A DNA stretch of 64,000 nt from Paralithodes platypus (taxonomy: Eukaryota; Arthropoda; Malacostraca; Decapoda; Lithodidae): NCBI GenBank assembly GCA_032716605.1, contig CM064480.1:20919651-20983650 (forward strand), given 5' to 3'. Below, piece by piece: positions 10,425 through 21,496 of the stretch. The notes beneath the pieces were generated by a model, which was given only the letters and a program-made list of their open reading frames with translations, was not told the DNA's origin and ran no database searches. The translations under genes and the position numbers were made by a program. How positions within the stretch are numbered: the first letter of the stretch is position 1; every line of letters begins with the position of its first letter.

Positions 10425-13373
10425 TGTTACGGCTGGATCGGCAATACATATTCGGGATTCTTGATCGTAGGACAGAAATGGCTTAAGTGACAACGACACG
10501 CTCGATTCCAGTCCCAAATACTATATGCTCCAGACAACAAAAGCACCAACGCCCTACAGAGTTATCGTCTACGGTAACGAGGTACCTTAACTCGGCGAAA
10601 GTGTACAACAGGGGTAGGCTATGAGGCTAAACTCCCTCAGACATTTATAGGTTACGTTATTACTAAAGAAATGCAATACTCAAGAAACTACGTTAATATT
10701 AAGCCTCTAATAATGTAGAATAGAAGCAGGCTAAAGGTATGACAGTGAAATGCTAAATGACAAATGTACACGCCTACTTGAAAGCGCGTGCACTACACTA
10801 ACTGTCCCCTACTAACATGCACTAGCATGTAGCATACAAGATGTTCATGATCCAGTAGATACCTAATAATACACATGGGAGGAACATAAATAGTAGTCAC
10901 TTATTATAATAATGAATCTATACTTGGAATAACTAAAAGGTTGCAGGCAACAGTACTGCGCCGGTAGCCTACTACCGCATAGGCTACTTCGCTTCTCTCA
11001 CTCTGTCTCCCCTCCGAGTCCGTATGCGCCCTACGCAACAGAACTCCGGACACAGCAGCAAAACGACAGTGCAGTTAATTGATACATGAAAGTATTAATA
11101 GTGTTGCCTTGTGTGTGAGTAATGTGTATTGTAAAGTGTTATAGATATATACTTAAAGAGAGCTGCAATGCATAGTAAAATAAAGATATATCCCACTCAT
11201 CATCCCCATGTGTTCTAGCTAGCAGGCCAAGTCACAGGAACAACGAGTCCCAGCACCGAAAGCGAGAACCCAGGAGAAGACTGTAGAGAACACAAGGACA
11301 GATAAATTACGTTACTCTATTATACCGGCACTACGAGCGAGCTGTAGTCTCGGGTGCTACACTCGCTCCTGGCTCGGTATGCAAATCAAGGCTAAGTCCT
11401 CGTCCCTCTACAGACAACTCCTGGGCATGGTCGGGCTCTTACACATGGCACCAGTCTAGTCACAAATGGGATGATGAGCAGGGCATATAACTCGTGAACA
11501 TGTAGAACGTTCACCAACTATCCTCATCAAGAAGATCGCTGTTCACATTAACCCCTTAAATCTAATACATGTAAATATATGCTTGTCCTAAGAGTAATAC
11601 GAGAGGTGAGTGCTGAAACTCCTTTAGGACCTCAAGGGAAGGTTATGCATTTAAATAGAGAGAAGAATGAAATGAGAGTAATGTCGTCAGAGAGAAAGAG
11701 TGCAACCGTGAGAAGTGGGGAGAGAGAGCAAGGGATGTTAGAATCTCAAAGGTTCTAGGCAACCTGCTCAAGGAACACACAGCCAACCTCCAGGCAGTGT
11801 GCTGTACGACAACATGGGCCCAGCCCAGGCAGGCAACAATGGACTACCAACCCTATCGCGCCTAGCTATAAGGGCAAGGCTGCCAACCAGTCCATACGTC
11901 TGGCAACCACCCGGCCGGCAGCGCGGCGTGTTGCTACCCTCTTGCTCTGAAGCCCAACTCACTCTCTCTCTCTGAATTCCCATTATCCTATCTATCAACT
12001 TCTCTATTGATACTACATATTAAATGGAAGGTCTCGACATGGCTTAAAACAAAACCCACCACTGGTTAGCACATGACGAGACCTTTGCAGAGATACAAAG
12101 AACATAGTTATAAGTTGTCACACTCAATATACATAGCGGCTGACGGTAGCCAGATCACGGGCGGTACAGTGGAGTACCAAGGAGTTGTTGTTGTTGTTGT
12201 TGTTCCCTAAGCTGCCTGGCCGAACAGCCCCGAGTCCCTGAGAAAGGCCATGGCCACGATCGGGCTTTCCCACAGAGCTCTCATGAGTGTAGATTGTGTT
12301 GTTGGCGTAAGTGGTTGTGTGAAATGCAGTCTTCTATGATGTGTTTAATGGTATGGGGTGCTGTGTTACATCCCGGGCAGGCGTCGACAACGGAGTCATC
12401 CAGTCTCTTCTGATAGCTCAGGAGAGCTGGATGGTGTCCGCATCTCAGCCTGGCCAGGTGGACTCTGTCCTCGCGAGGAAGGGAGGATTCGGAAGGATGG
12501 ATTTCGGGAGGTCGTGCATGCAGCTGCGTGTTGTCTGTGAGTGAGTGGATGGATCGGTGAGAGATATGAGTATGGATGTGCTTCTGGAAGTTGGTTCGGG
12601 GTGGGCAGGGAGGGAGAGAGGACAATAATTGTGTGTGATACCGTGTGCTGGGTGTTGTTTTGATATTCTTGGTGTCTGTGGGTGTGTTGCCATGTAGTTT
12701 AGTGGGTGGTCTTGGTTCGTGGAGGCTGCTGCCAGGAATTGAGTGCCTCTCATGTCCAGATGGTCTTTGACTTTGAGAATTTTGGTTTCTTGATGTAGGT
12801 GATCTGTGGGTGAAGTAGCTGTGCAGCCTGTAATGATCTTCAGGGCTTTGTTTTGAATAGTCTGTAAGGTCTTATGATGTGTTTCAGCTAGGTTAGAAGC
12901 CCAGGCTGGGCTTGCGTATTCCATCACTGATCTTATGTATTGTTTATATACTGTGGTGGTAGTTTCTTTGTTGTGTCCAAATTTTGTGTGAGCAAGTGAC
13001 CTGAGGGCGTTAAGTCTGGGTGTCAGTTTCTTTTTAATGTTTGTGGTGTGCTGTTTGAATGTCATATGAGTATCATATGTTACTCCTAGGATTTTGGGTG
13101 TGTGTGTATGTGTTAGGGGTGTGTTGTTTATGGTGAGTTGAGGGATGTATTCGTGTTCTCCTGTCCAACTTGTGAGCAGGGTTGCGGTGGATTTGGCTGG
13201 GGCTAGATTAAGTCTGTTTGTAGTGCACCAACCATGTAGTGTGTTGAGATAGGGTTGAAGGAGATCTGTTGCTCTTTTTGGGTCATGGTGTGTGCATGTG
13301 AGTGTTATGTCATCTGCATAGAGTACCAAGGAGTACAATCAGGTTGCGTTGCCCAGCACTGGGGTGCGTCACA
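10425..13373 (-). repeat. 3' LTR of the gypsy element, with nested LINE
   Basis: Matches the LTR at 18156-19955 end to end except for 1149 inserted bases (a LINE plus one target-site copy). Single-base differences from the other LTR include GTTGCCTT versus GTTGTCTT near 11103 and CTATTATACC versus CTACTATACC near 11317. The 76-codon open frame at 11768-11998 occurs in all three LTRs, reflects copying and has no recognisable product. Confidence 0.95.
12186..13320 (-). mobile_element. 5'-truncated LINE (Jockey/I-like) inside the LTR
   Basis: On the minus strand the insert begins at 13320 exactly at the catalytic motif YADDITL and runs through thumb and C-terminal domain (LGVTYDTHMTFKQHTTNIKK, YASPAWASNLAETHHKTLQ). 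A frameshift near 12460 leads to HLARLRCGHHPALLSYQKRL and a CPGCNTAPHTIKHIIEDC zinc-type segment, then a short 3' UTR ending in (AAC)n at 12186-12204. It is flanked by GAGTACCAAGGAGT at 12172-12185 and 13321-13334, and the other LTRs have this sequence once. The HLRxGHHP plus CxxC tail points to the Jockey/I group; the clade is uncertain. Confidence 0.92.
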
Positions 13374-13390
13374 GCCCCCCCAAGATTTTA
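13374..13390 (-). other. Polypurine tract beside the 3' LTR
   Basis: In sense orientation the internal region ends AAATCTTGGGGGGGC directly against the LTR start TGTGACGC. This is the expected place and composition for the plus-strand primer tract of an LTR element. Confidence 0.6.
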
Positions 13391-13660
13391 GATAATCGAC
13401 CTTAGAAGCATTATCAAAATCTGACAGGCAACCAACCGACCTGCTACCCTTAGCTGCCACTAATTGCAAAAGGTGCACAACAACTGAAGTGTGAATTATA
13501 CATAAAACACAATATCGCATGCATCATGCTACAACAATAAAGACTTACAAAACTAAAAAAAAGAAAGAGTTTTCTCGTTTATTTTATTGTTTTATAATCT
13601 TTTTGGACGGCGTTATGATAGCCTAATTTTACTCCTGCTCAACCCACACACCGTGCACGA

Positions 13661-14889
13661 CTATCTTGGATCATCAACCCTTGATAGACAATCTGCTATC
13701 ACGTTCTCACTCCCGGCAATATGCTGAATGTTGAGATTATACTCTTGGAGCATTAGGGACCACCTGGTCAACCGCATATTCCGATTGTGAAACTGATTTA
13801 GGAATTTCAAGGGATGATGGTCCGTATAAATCGTCACTACCGGGCCGTAGGCTGGAACATAAACTTCGAAATGTTTGAGCGACAAAACGATAGCCAGAAG
13901 GTCCTTCTCTATAGTCGAGTAATTCCTTTGTGCCGAATTAAACTTGCGAGAAAAGAAGCTCACTGGGTGTTCCAAGCCCTCGGAATCAGTCTGCAGTAAC
14001 ACTGCCCCGGCACCCACACTGCTGGCATCAGTCGCCAGCTGAAAACTCCTGGAGAAGTCTGGGGCCCTCAAAATCGGATGTGTACACAGCAGGTGCTTGA
14101 CTAGGTCGAAAGCCCTCTGACACTCCGCAGCCCAACAGAATTTCACTGACTTCGACAGTAGATCAGTTAACGGTGCTAAGACAGTAGAGTATCCCCGGAT
14201 GAAGCGCCTATAATAGCCTATCATACCTAGGAACCGCATGACCTGGCGCTTAGTGGTGGGCCTGGGAAACATATTGATAGCCTGTATCTTGCTCAGGGGG
14301 GGGCACACCCGGCCTAACCCGACCACAAAGCCAAGATACTGCACAGTAGCCTTTACAAACTCGCACTTCCTCAGGTTCACCACCAGCCCAGCATCGTGCA
14401 ACTTCCTAAACAGGGTCTCTAAGTGCCTTAGGTGATTTTCAAAATCGTCATCATATACTATCACGTCATCAAGGTAGACCGTGCTGTTAGGGATTTCGTC
14501 ACAAATATCGTTCATCAGGTTCTGAAACGTGGCAGGTGCGTTCTTAAGCCCATAAGGCATTACGTTACATTGGTAGGTCTTGCCATCTACCACAAAACCA
14601 CAAACTTGCTTAGCTCGGTCCGACAGGGGTACTTGCCAGTAGCCTTTTACAAGATCAATTTTAGTAAGGTACTTTGCATTCCCTATCTTGTCCACGCTGT
14701 CGTCAACTCGAGGCAAAGGGTAAGGGTTGGTGGTGGTCAAGCCATTTAGCCTACGAAAATCTATGCAGAACCGCACCTTGCCGTCAGGTTTTGGCTGCAA
14801 CGTGACGGGTGATGTCCACTTCACATAACCTTCAGTGATCATCCCTCTCTCAACCATGTACTTTAACTCCTCCCGTAAAGCTGGCAACT
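13661..14889 (-). CDS. pol: Gypsy element reverse transcriptase-RNase H
   Basis: About 408 codons of an uninterrupted RT-RNase H. Early residues (KLPALREELKYM, GYVKWTSPVTLQPKPDGKVR) form the fingers. Motif A is TKIDLVKGYWQVPL. QCNVMPYGLKNAPATFQNLM precedes catalytic VYLDDVIVYDD near residue 135. RNase H has LATDASSVGAGAVLL near residue 290, STIEKDLLAIV and YTDHHPL, and the chain ends ENVIADCLSR with no integrase after it. The frame continues gag-protease but is offset by one missing base near 14890: the upstream ORF stops after PYRVPR, where related elements read straight on. All RT catalytic aspartates are present. The enzyme would copy the element RNA if supplied in frame. Confidence 0.9.
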
Positions 14890-17800
14890 TTACCGGGGCA
14901 CACGGTAGGGCACTGACTTGAAGGGCACATTATCACCGACGTCCACGTCGTGCGTTACCTGAGTAGTGAAACCTGGGTGTTCGGCGAAAACAGAGGGGTA
15001 TGACCTGAACAGGCCTAGGACAGCAGCACCCTGGTGCTCAGGCAGGTGACTTACAACTTGCCTAGCCTCTTGTTCAGTATTCCCCGCCCACTGTTCCGCG
15101 GAAATGACACAGTCCCAGCTATCCTCCTCAGCAGCATGACTGTCCCCACCTCCTTCTCCACCCTGGCCGCTGCAGGCCAGCACAGGGACAGTGAGAGGCT
15201 CTGAGGGGCGTCTCACATACTCTTTCATGAGGTTAACATGACATAACTGATGTTTTTTCCTACGGTCAGGTGTTGCAACGAGATAATCAAGGTCGGACAG
15301 TTTCTTAGCCACCACATACGGCCCAATGAACTTGGCAGAAAGGGGGTGTCCAGGCAAAGGTAAAAGCAACATTACCTCCTGACCCACCGAAAACTCCCGA
15401 AGCTTCACCTTGGCGTCATACTGGTGCTTCATGACCGCCTGTGCATTAACCAAGTTATTACCTGCCGCTGCCATGCAACCTATAAGTCTCTCCCGGCTCG
15501 CATCCCCATCTTCCTCCAACTCTATGGCACCATTGCTATAACGAGCTAGGCTAGCGTCTTGCAGCTGCTGCTCACTAATGTCCCCGGGCGTCAATGCATC
15601 AAGATGGTTTTGTAATAAGACATTACCCCGGCTAGTAGGCTCTACTGCCTTAGTGGCTCTCGCTACAGCTCTTGCCTCACGCGAAGTCTTACCCAACTCT
15701 GCCTTGTTACACACCATATCTGGGCCAGAGTCAACTCCCGTGTTTATTATAGGTCCAAGTACCGAATCACCGAGAAGTGCAGCAGAATCAATATCCCTTT
15801 TCCTGCCCTTAGCAACCTTCTCCTGATCCTTCCTCCACTGTCCCCGAGGTTGAGTGCTAGGCTGTGCAGGAGCCGCAGAGCGAGATCGGGTTACCACACA
15901 GGCCATCTCATCCTGTTGGCACCTCCCAACCCATTCCCGATTCTCACCATCCACGTCGGCCGCCCTCTCGGCAACGACTAAGGGTGGAGTCCCGGAAGTG
16001 GGCACCGCAAAGTCGTTGCCGAGAAGAAGGTCGACGCCCTCAACTGGCAAACACTCAACGATCCCTACATCCAGCTCCCTGCACACCTCTCCCACTCTCA
16101 ACTCCAACCTCACAAGTGGGTATGACCTCGTAGCATTTATACCCTGCACCACAACAACTCTGGCCGCATTTATCGGTTTCCCTGTGAAGTTCCTCAACAA
16201 AGTTTGCGAAGCCCCCGTATCCCTCAACAAGTCAACCCTCCGTAGTTCACTCCCCCAGCTCACAAACCCGTGTCCCCGATGGCTACAGAAAGTGTCCCGG
16301 ACAGGTGTCGAGCCTTCCGTACGCTTCTTTACCGCGTGTGCCTCAGCTGCTGACAACCTACCCCGGGCAGTTGCTGCAGCCTTCAGAGACACACCGATAC
16401 TGTGAACCAATGACACCGGCTTAGCAGGAGTGTTACTAGGGCACTCACGTGAATAATGGCCTAGCTTCTGACATTTGTAACATTTCACATCCCCAATGGG
16501 CTTCTTCCCTTGTGCGGGCGAAGAAGGGGCCTGACCTTTAGTAAACGGGAGAGGCTTGTGTTTGTAGGTGTTATTAGGTGCAATGCTTTTAGTGTGGTTA
16601 TGCGTGTCATAGGATTTGTTATTATCGAAAACTCTGGTGGGTGGGGTATAGCGCCCCTTCTGCCCTGACTCAGCCCTCTGAGCGGCACCGCAACCACGAA
16701 TCAATGATAATCTGAGGTCTGCCATCTTGGCAGCCTCCTCTACTGTCTTGGGACATTTTTCCTTAATGTTCAGCGTTAGATCGGTTCCAGTACATTTGTA
16801 AAACTGTTCCAGATAGAAAAGTTGCTTAATTTCCTCAGCCGACTCTGCGTGCTCGGACCGAAACCAGTTATTACATGCATCTGTTAAGTCCCGTGCGTGC
16901 TCCATAAAACTGACGTCGCTCTTCTTATTCACGTCACGGAACTTCAATCTATAAGTTTCGGGTTGCAGTTCGTAGGCCCGGAGCACAGCCTCCTTCACCA
17001 GTCCATACACGACACTCTCGTCCAGTGACAGTGCATCATAGGCTTTCAACCCCTTACCCACTAGACGTGATGAAACTAATGCTGCCCATTTAACCTCCGG
17101 CCAGTCATACTCACGACACTTCTTTTCGAAACGAGCAAAAAACTCAGTCACTGCTGTCTCATCAAATGCGGGTACTAACTTAATTAAATGCGAAAGTGAG
17201 TCTGTAACCCGGTGCCCACCACCGAGATGACGCCCCGTGGACTCTACTCTAGACTTCTCGACATCCATTTCAGCCTGGTACCTGGTTGCATCCTGATTGG
17301 CTTGGATTCTAGCAACCTCTATGCGTTCTATACTAGCCTGTTGTATCTGAGTCTCCTGCAGCTTAATCCGTTCTATACTAGCCTGTTGACTCTCTCGCAA
17401 CTTAAGCTTAGCTAGTTCTAGCTGAAATAACATCTCAGGAGACAGGCCTGGGGGGGGAGAGCACAAAATGGGGGATCCACACCGAGACGTGTTTACGGGT
17501 AAGCCAGCTTGCCATTGAGAACCCTCCTGCTGCATCGTGCTAAGACTCGCTGGCTGAGGGCCCAGCTCAGGGGTAGAGTGGAATGGAGGCTTGGAGGGAA
17601 CCCCCCAAGACCCCACTCCACCCACCGCCCCATCGCCATCACCCAACAAACATGCCACCAAATTCTTCTTGGGCCAACTGTCAGGACAGTCCCGCCCCAA
17701 AACCGTGGCTAAACAGCGAAGACCGTAACAATCAATAGCCTGCAGGCGCTGTTCGGTCAAAGGTGTCTGCAAAAATGCCCGGGCATCCGTCTCTCCACTT

Positions 17801-17892
17801 ATAACACTCCCCTCCCTAAATATCTGCTGTACTTGCTGATCACTAGGCTGTACCGTGTTATCCTCCCCCGTAAATGATGAGTCATTAGACAT
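14890..17892 (-). CDS. gag-pol: Gypsy element gag-protease-(integrase C-terminus) polyprotein
   Basis: 1000 codons from ATG at 17892. Residues about 158-200 are a Q/E-rich coiled coil (QQASIERI twice). Residues about 230-400 are capsid-like. A zinc knuckle CYKCQKLGHYSREC lies near 468. The protease active site LRDTGASQTLL lies near 556, with LLLGNDFAV further on. Around 850 is the integrase GPY/F module (FIGPYVVAKKLSDLDYLVAT, HQLCHVNLMKEYVRRP). The HHCC finger and DDE catalytic core expected between protease and GPY/F are absent: ASLARYSNGAIELEEDGD leads almost directly to NAQAVMKHQYDAKVKLREFS without a frame break. The end THDVDVGDNVPFKSVPYRVP belongs to the start of RT; the stop there is a one-base slip. 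Probably not able to integrate by itself. Confidence 0.9.
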   Translation of the reverse strand: MSNDSSFTGEDNTVQPSDQQVQQIFREGSVISGETDARAFLQTPLTEQRLQAIDCYGLRCLATVLGRDCPDSWPKKNLVACLLGDGDGAVGGVGSWGVPSKPPFHSTPELGPQPASLSTMQQEGSQWQAGLPVNTSRCGSPILCSPPPGLSPEMLFQLELAKLKLRESQQASIERIKLQETQIQQASIERIEVARIQANQDATRYQAEMDVEKSRVESTGRHLGGGHRVTDSLSHLIKLVPAFDETAVTEFFARFEKKCREYDWPEVKWAALVSSRLVGKGLKAYDALSLDESVVYGLVKEAVLRAYELQPETYRLKFRDVNKKSDVSFMEHARDLTDACNNWFRSEHAESAEEIKQLFYLEQFYKCTGTDLTLNIKEKCPKTVEEAAKMADLRLSLIRGCGAAQRAESGQKGRYTPPTRVFDNNKSYDTHNHTKSIAPNNTYKHKPLPFTKGQAPSSPAQGKKPIGDVKCYKCQKLGHYSRECPSNTPAKPVSLVHSIGVSLKAAATARGRLSAAEAHAVKKRTEGSTPVRDTFCSHRGHGFVSWGSELRRVDLLRDTGASQTLLRNFTGKPINAARVVVVQGINATRSYPLVRLELRVGEVCRELDVGIVECLPVEGVDLLLGNDFAVPTSGTPPLVVAERAADVDGENREWVGRCQQDEMACVVTRSRSAAPAQPSTQPRGQWRKDQEKVAKGRKRDIDSAALLGDSVLGPIINTGVDSGPDMVCNKAELGKTSREARAVARATKAVEPTSRGNVLLQNHLDALTPGDISEQQLQDASLARYSNGAIELEEDGDASRERLIGCMAAAGNNLVNAQAVMKHQYDAKVKLREFSVGQEVMLLLPLPGHPLSAKFIGPYVVAKKLSDLDYLVATPDRRKKHQLCHVNLMKEYVRRPSEPLTVPVLACSGQGGEGGGDSHAAEEDSWDCVISAEQWAGNTEQEARQVVSHLPEHQGAAVLGLFRSYPSVFAEHPGFTTQVTHDVDVGDNVPFKSVPYRVPR

Positions 17893-18135
17893 AGTGCTGG
17901 TTATACAATTGCTGTTAAAAAAAAAGTGCTTATTACTAATTGCAGTCTCGACTCACAAAAATGTTAAAGATGCTTGAATGACTCTACTCTAGACACCTAA
18001 CGAAACAATCTGCAAGTCCACCAATACAATAATGACACAATAAAAATTCCTCCAATATGCAAGAAAATTCTAGCCAGCTCTACTAGGTAGCATAGAATAG
18101 TTCTCCAAAAAACATGTGATAGGATACTACTGAAT

Positions 18136-18152
18136 CTTGTGCAAGGTCGCCA
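18136..18152 (-). other. Probable primer-binding site
   Basis: Three bases inside the 5' LTR the sense strand reads TGGCGACCTTGCACAAG. A TGG start a few bases from the LTR is where Ty3/gypsy elements pair with a tRNA 3' end. I do not assign the tRNA. Confidence 0.55.
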
Positions 18153-18155
18153 TTT

Positions 18156-19955
18156 TGTTACGGCTGGATCGGCAATACATATTCGGGATTCTTGATCGTA
18201 GGACAGAAATGGCTTAAGTGACAACGACACGCTCGATTCCAGTCCCAAATACTATATGCTCCAGACAACAAAAGCACCAACGCCCTACAGAGTTATCGTC
18301 TACGGTAACGAGGTACCTTAACTCGGCGAAAGTGTACAACAGGGGTAGGCTATGAGGCTAAACTCCCTCAGACATTTATAAGTTACGTTATTACTAAAGA
18401 AATGCAATACTCAAGAAACTACGTTAATATTAAGCCTCTAATAATGTAGAATAGAAGCAGGCTAAAGGTATGACAGTGAAATGCTAAATGACAAATGTAC
18501 ACGCCTACTTGAAAGCGCGTGCACTACACTAACTGTCCCCTACTAACATGCACTAGCATGTAGCATACAAGATGTTCATGATCCAGTAGATACCTAATAA
18601 TACACATGGGAGGAACATAAATAGTAGTCACTTATTATAATAATGAATCTATACTTGGAATAACTAAAAGGTTGCAGGCAACAGTACTGCGCCGGTAGCC
18701 TACTACCGCATAGGCTACTTCGCTTCTCTCACTCTGTCTCCCCTCCGAGTCCGTATGCGCCCTACGCAACAGAACTCCGGACACAGCAGCAAAACGACAG
18801 TGCAGTTAATTGATACATGAAAGTATTAATAGTGTTGTCTTGTGTGTGAGTAATGTGTATTGTAAAGTGTTATAGATATATACTTAAAGAGAGCTGCAAT
18901 GCATAGTAAAATAAAGATATATCCCACTCATCATCCCCATGTGTTCTAGCTAGCAGGCCAAGTCACAGGAACAACGAGTCCCAGCACCGAAAGCGAGAAC
19001 CCAGGAGAAGACTGTAGAGAACACAAGGACAGATAAATTACGTTACTCTACTATACCGGCACTACGAGCGAGCTGTAGTCTCGGGTGCTACACTCGCTCC
19101 TGGCTCGGTATGCAAATCAAGGCTAAGTCCTCGTCCCTCTACAGACAACTCCTGGGCATGGTCGGGCTCTTACACATGGCACCAGTCTAGTCACAAATGG
19201 GATGATGAGCAGGGCATATAACTCGTGAACATGTAGAACGTTCACCAACTATCCTCATCAAGAAGATCGCTGTTCACATTAACCCCTTAAATCTAATACA
19301 TGTAAATATATGCTTGTCCTAAGAGTAATACGAGAGGTGAGTGCTGAAACTCCTTTAGGACCTCAAGGGAAGGTTATGCATTTAAATAGAGAGAAGAATG
19401 AAATGAGAGTAATGTCGTCAGAGAGAAAGAGTGCAACCGTGAGAAGTGGGGAGAGAGAGCAAGGGATGTTAGAATCTCAAAGGTTCTAGGCAACCTGCTC
19501 AAGGAACACACAGCCAACCTCCAGGCAGTGTGCTGTACGACAACATGGGCCCAGCCCAGGCAGGCAACAATGGACTACCAACCCTATCGCGCCTAGCTAT
19601 AAGGGCAAGGCTGCCAACCAGTCCATACGTCTGGCAACCACCCGGCCGGCAGCGCGGCGTGTTGCTACCCTCTTGCTCTGAAGCCCAACTCACTCTCTCT
19701 CTCTGAATTCCCATTATCCTATCTATCAACTTCTCTATTGATACTACATATTAAATGGAAGGTCTCGACATGGCTTAAAACAAAACCCACCACTGGTTAG
19801 CACATGACGAGACCTTTGCAGAGATACAAAGAACATAGTTATAAGTTGTCACACTCAATATACATAGCGGCTGACGGTAGCCAGATCACGGGCGGTACAG
19901 TGGAGTACCAAGGAGTACAATCAGGTTGCGTTGCCCAGCACTGGGGTGCGTCACA
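18156..19955 (-). repeat. 5' LTR of the gypsy element, 1800 bp
   Basis: Uninterrupted LTR: in plus orientation it starts TGTTACGGCTGGATCGGCAA and ends GGGGTGCGTCACA. It matches the 3' LTR and the solo LTR at 23912. The next bases, ATAT, are the right half of the target duplication, after which the DIRS-A1 reading resumes. Confidence 0.96.
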
Positions 19956-21160
19956 ATATACATATTTCCGCCACCAGCCGCACTGTTGATGTGCAATGTC
20001 CTCGCGAGGCTGCGGCTGTACCGCGGCAGAGTCTGGCTAATCGCGCCTCTGTGGCCGGCACAGGCTTGGTACGCCCAGTTGACGCGGTGGTGCCCGAGTC
20101 CGGTCCCTCTACCTGTCTCCGACTTCCACTTGAGCCAGGTTGGAGACCTGCGGACCTCGTTGGCCTTCGCATCGTGGATGTTCATGAGGCACGGTGGCTC
20201 CCAGTCCACAGACGGGACCTGCCTGACTTCCTGAAGCGTTCCTGGACGACTTCGCCTTGGGGGACTTACGGGTCCCCCTGGAGGTCTTTTACTAGGTGGA
20301 TACAGGACACTCGCCAGACAGTTAGCTCTCCTTCGCTCGTCCTACACTCCTGGTTTCACCTCTTCCGTACACGTCACTTTCAAGTCGACGCTATACGTAA
20401 CCGCTTGTCTGCCGTCCGGGAGGTCTTTGAGTCCGTCACTGGGCTGGTCGTTCCGCCGAAGGAGCTGGATTCCTTCATGACGGCTGCCTTCCGGGAACGA
20501 CCGCCTCCGCGCCAGATCCCTCCACAGTGGGATCTGGGGCGGGCTCTGGACCTTCTGGCTTCACACACGTATACATGGGCCACTACACCGGTTCCGTTGC
20601 TCGGGCGTACACTCTTCCTTGTCGCTCTGGCCTCTGGGGATAGGGTGTCTGCACTAGCAGCCTTGTCACGGTCCCAGGAATGCGTGCGATTCTCCCCGTC
20701 CTTGAATGTCGTCACGTTAGCCCCCTCCCCTCATTTTGTTGCCACGAATGAGAGGGAGACCCACGTTTTCCAGCCTTTCACCGTCCAGGCTTTCCAGCGT
20801 GGGCATGTTCGCCATATGTTGTGCCCGGTGTCAGCCTTGCACTCCTCTGTTGCGTCTGTGGCGCCGCCTTCGGGTACTGCTGTGTGGGTGTCTCCTCGGA
20901 CAGGTGGGAGGCTCTCGAAGGTGCAGATAGGACGCCACATTTGTCGGACCATTCGTGCCAGTCACCCTGTTTGTAGGGGTTCTGTGCACGATGTGCGATC
21001 CTTTGCTGCCTCCTTCCGGTTCCTGCGAAGTCGATCCTTACCTGACATCGCCTCAGCGGTTTTGTGGTCTTCTATCAATTCCTTCATCTCCTCCTACCTC
21101 TCCATGTCCAGTGTTCGACCCCCTCGGCCGGTGATAGCTCTCGGGAGTCGTGTTTCCTAG
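19956..21160 (+). CDS. DIRS-A1 tyrosine recombinase (and end of RNase H in an overlapping frame)
   Basis: The recombinase frame is open from inside the LTR to TAG at 21160; the core starts about 20174 (VDVHEARWLPVHRRDLPDFL). The N-terminal binding domain has WGTYGSPWRSFTRWI and LFRTRHFQVDAIRNRL. The catalytic domain has the first Arg in ASGDRVSALAALS, the HxxR box in SVHDVRSFAASFRF and a candidate nucleophile Tyr in FISSYLSMS. DIRS elements use this enzyme instead of an integrase. Another frame at 19956-20234 gives the end of RT-RNase H (LIAPLWPAQAWYAQLTRW), so the ORFs overlap as is usual in DIRS. The core looks intact, but the gypsy insertion separates it from any element promoter and from RT. 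Confidence 0.88.
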
Positions 21161-21224
21161 AGCTCTGGCGAAGATACCTGGTCTTCCCCCCTTGTCCCTC
21201 TTTCTTTTACTTTGTTTTCTTTGA

Positions 21225-21241
21225 AAAAGGGGGGGGGGGGG
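21225..21241 (+). other. A-run plus G13 tract after the recombinase gene
   Basis: AAAAA followed by 13 G about 65 bases after the recombinase stop. An equivalent A-run plus G12 or G13 sits after the recombinase gene in the other two DIRS copies (42384-42399 and 54279-54295, both minus strand). Confidence 0.7.
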
Positions 21242-21496
21242 AGTACGGGTTTGCAACACTTGATTGCAAGTTTAGGATTATGTATTATGTATACAGTACA
21301 TAAGTGTTTTTATCAAATTGAAAATTGTGTTTTGTTATTGTGTTCAATGTTTTTGTTGGTTTTGGAAGAAAAGGGATTTTGGGTACAGTACTGTTTTGGT
21401 TTAAGATAAGTCTATGTTTTTGCATTACTATGAATGACGGGCACATGTTAAAACTGTTCTTTTTAGCTACTCCTCAGTTTTTCACTCTTTTATTAA

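Larger units (their letters stand above)
10425..19955 (-). mobile_element. Ty3/gypsy LTR retrotransposon, Gmr1-like domain order, integrase core missing
   Basis: A 9.5 kb element on the minus strand. The 5' LTR is 18156-19955 and the 3' LTR 10425-13373, the latter enlarged by a LINE. The LTRs begin TGTGACGC and end CGTAACA in sense, and each is 1800 bp after removing the LINE and one copy of its target duplication. Internal order is gag, protease, integrase C-terminus, then reverse transcriptase and RNase H. Integrase before RT is the hallmark of the Gmr1 group of gypsy elements. The target duplication is ATAT (10421-10424 and 19956-19959), confirmed by the unbroken DIRS copy. I noticed only about three LTR-to-LTR differences by eye, so insertion is recent. 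Confidence 0.93.

Noticed and set aside
8747..10486. 579-codon open frame over DIRS-A1
   Set aside because: Except for its last ~75 codons before the gypsy insertion it is an out-of-frame shadow of RT-RNase H in GC-rich DNA.
11768..11998. 76-codon ORF repeated in all three LTRs (also 19499-19729, 25255-25494)
   Set aside because: The copies agree only because the LTRs are copies. The third differs at its end, and nothing resembles a known protein.
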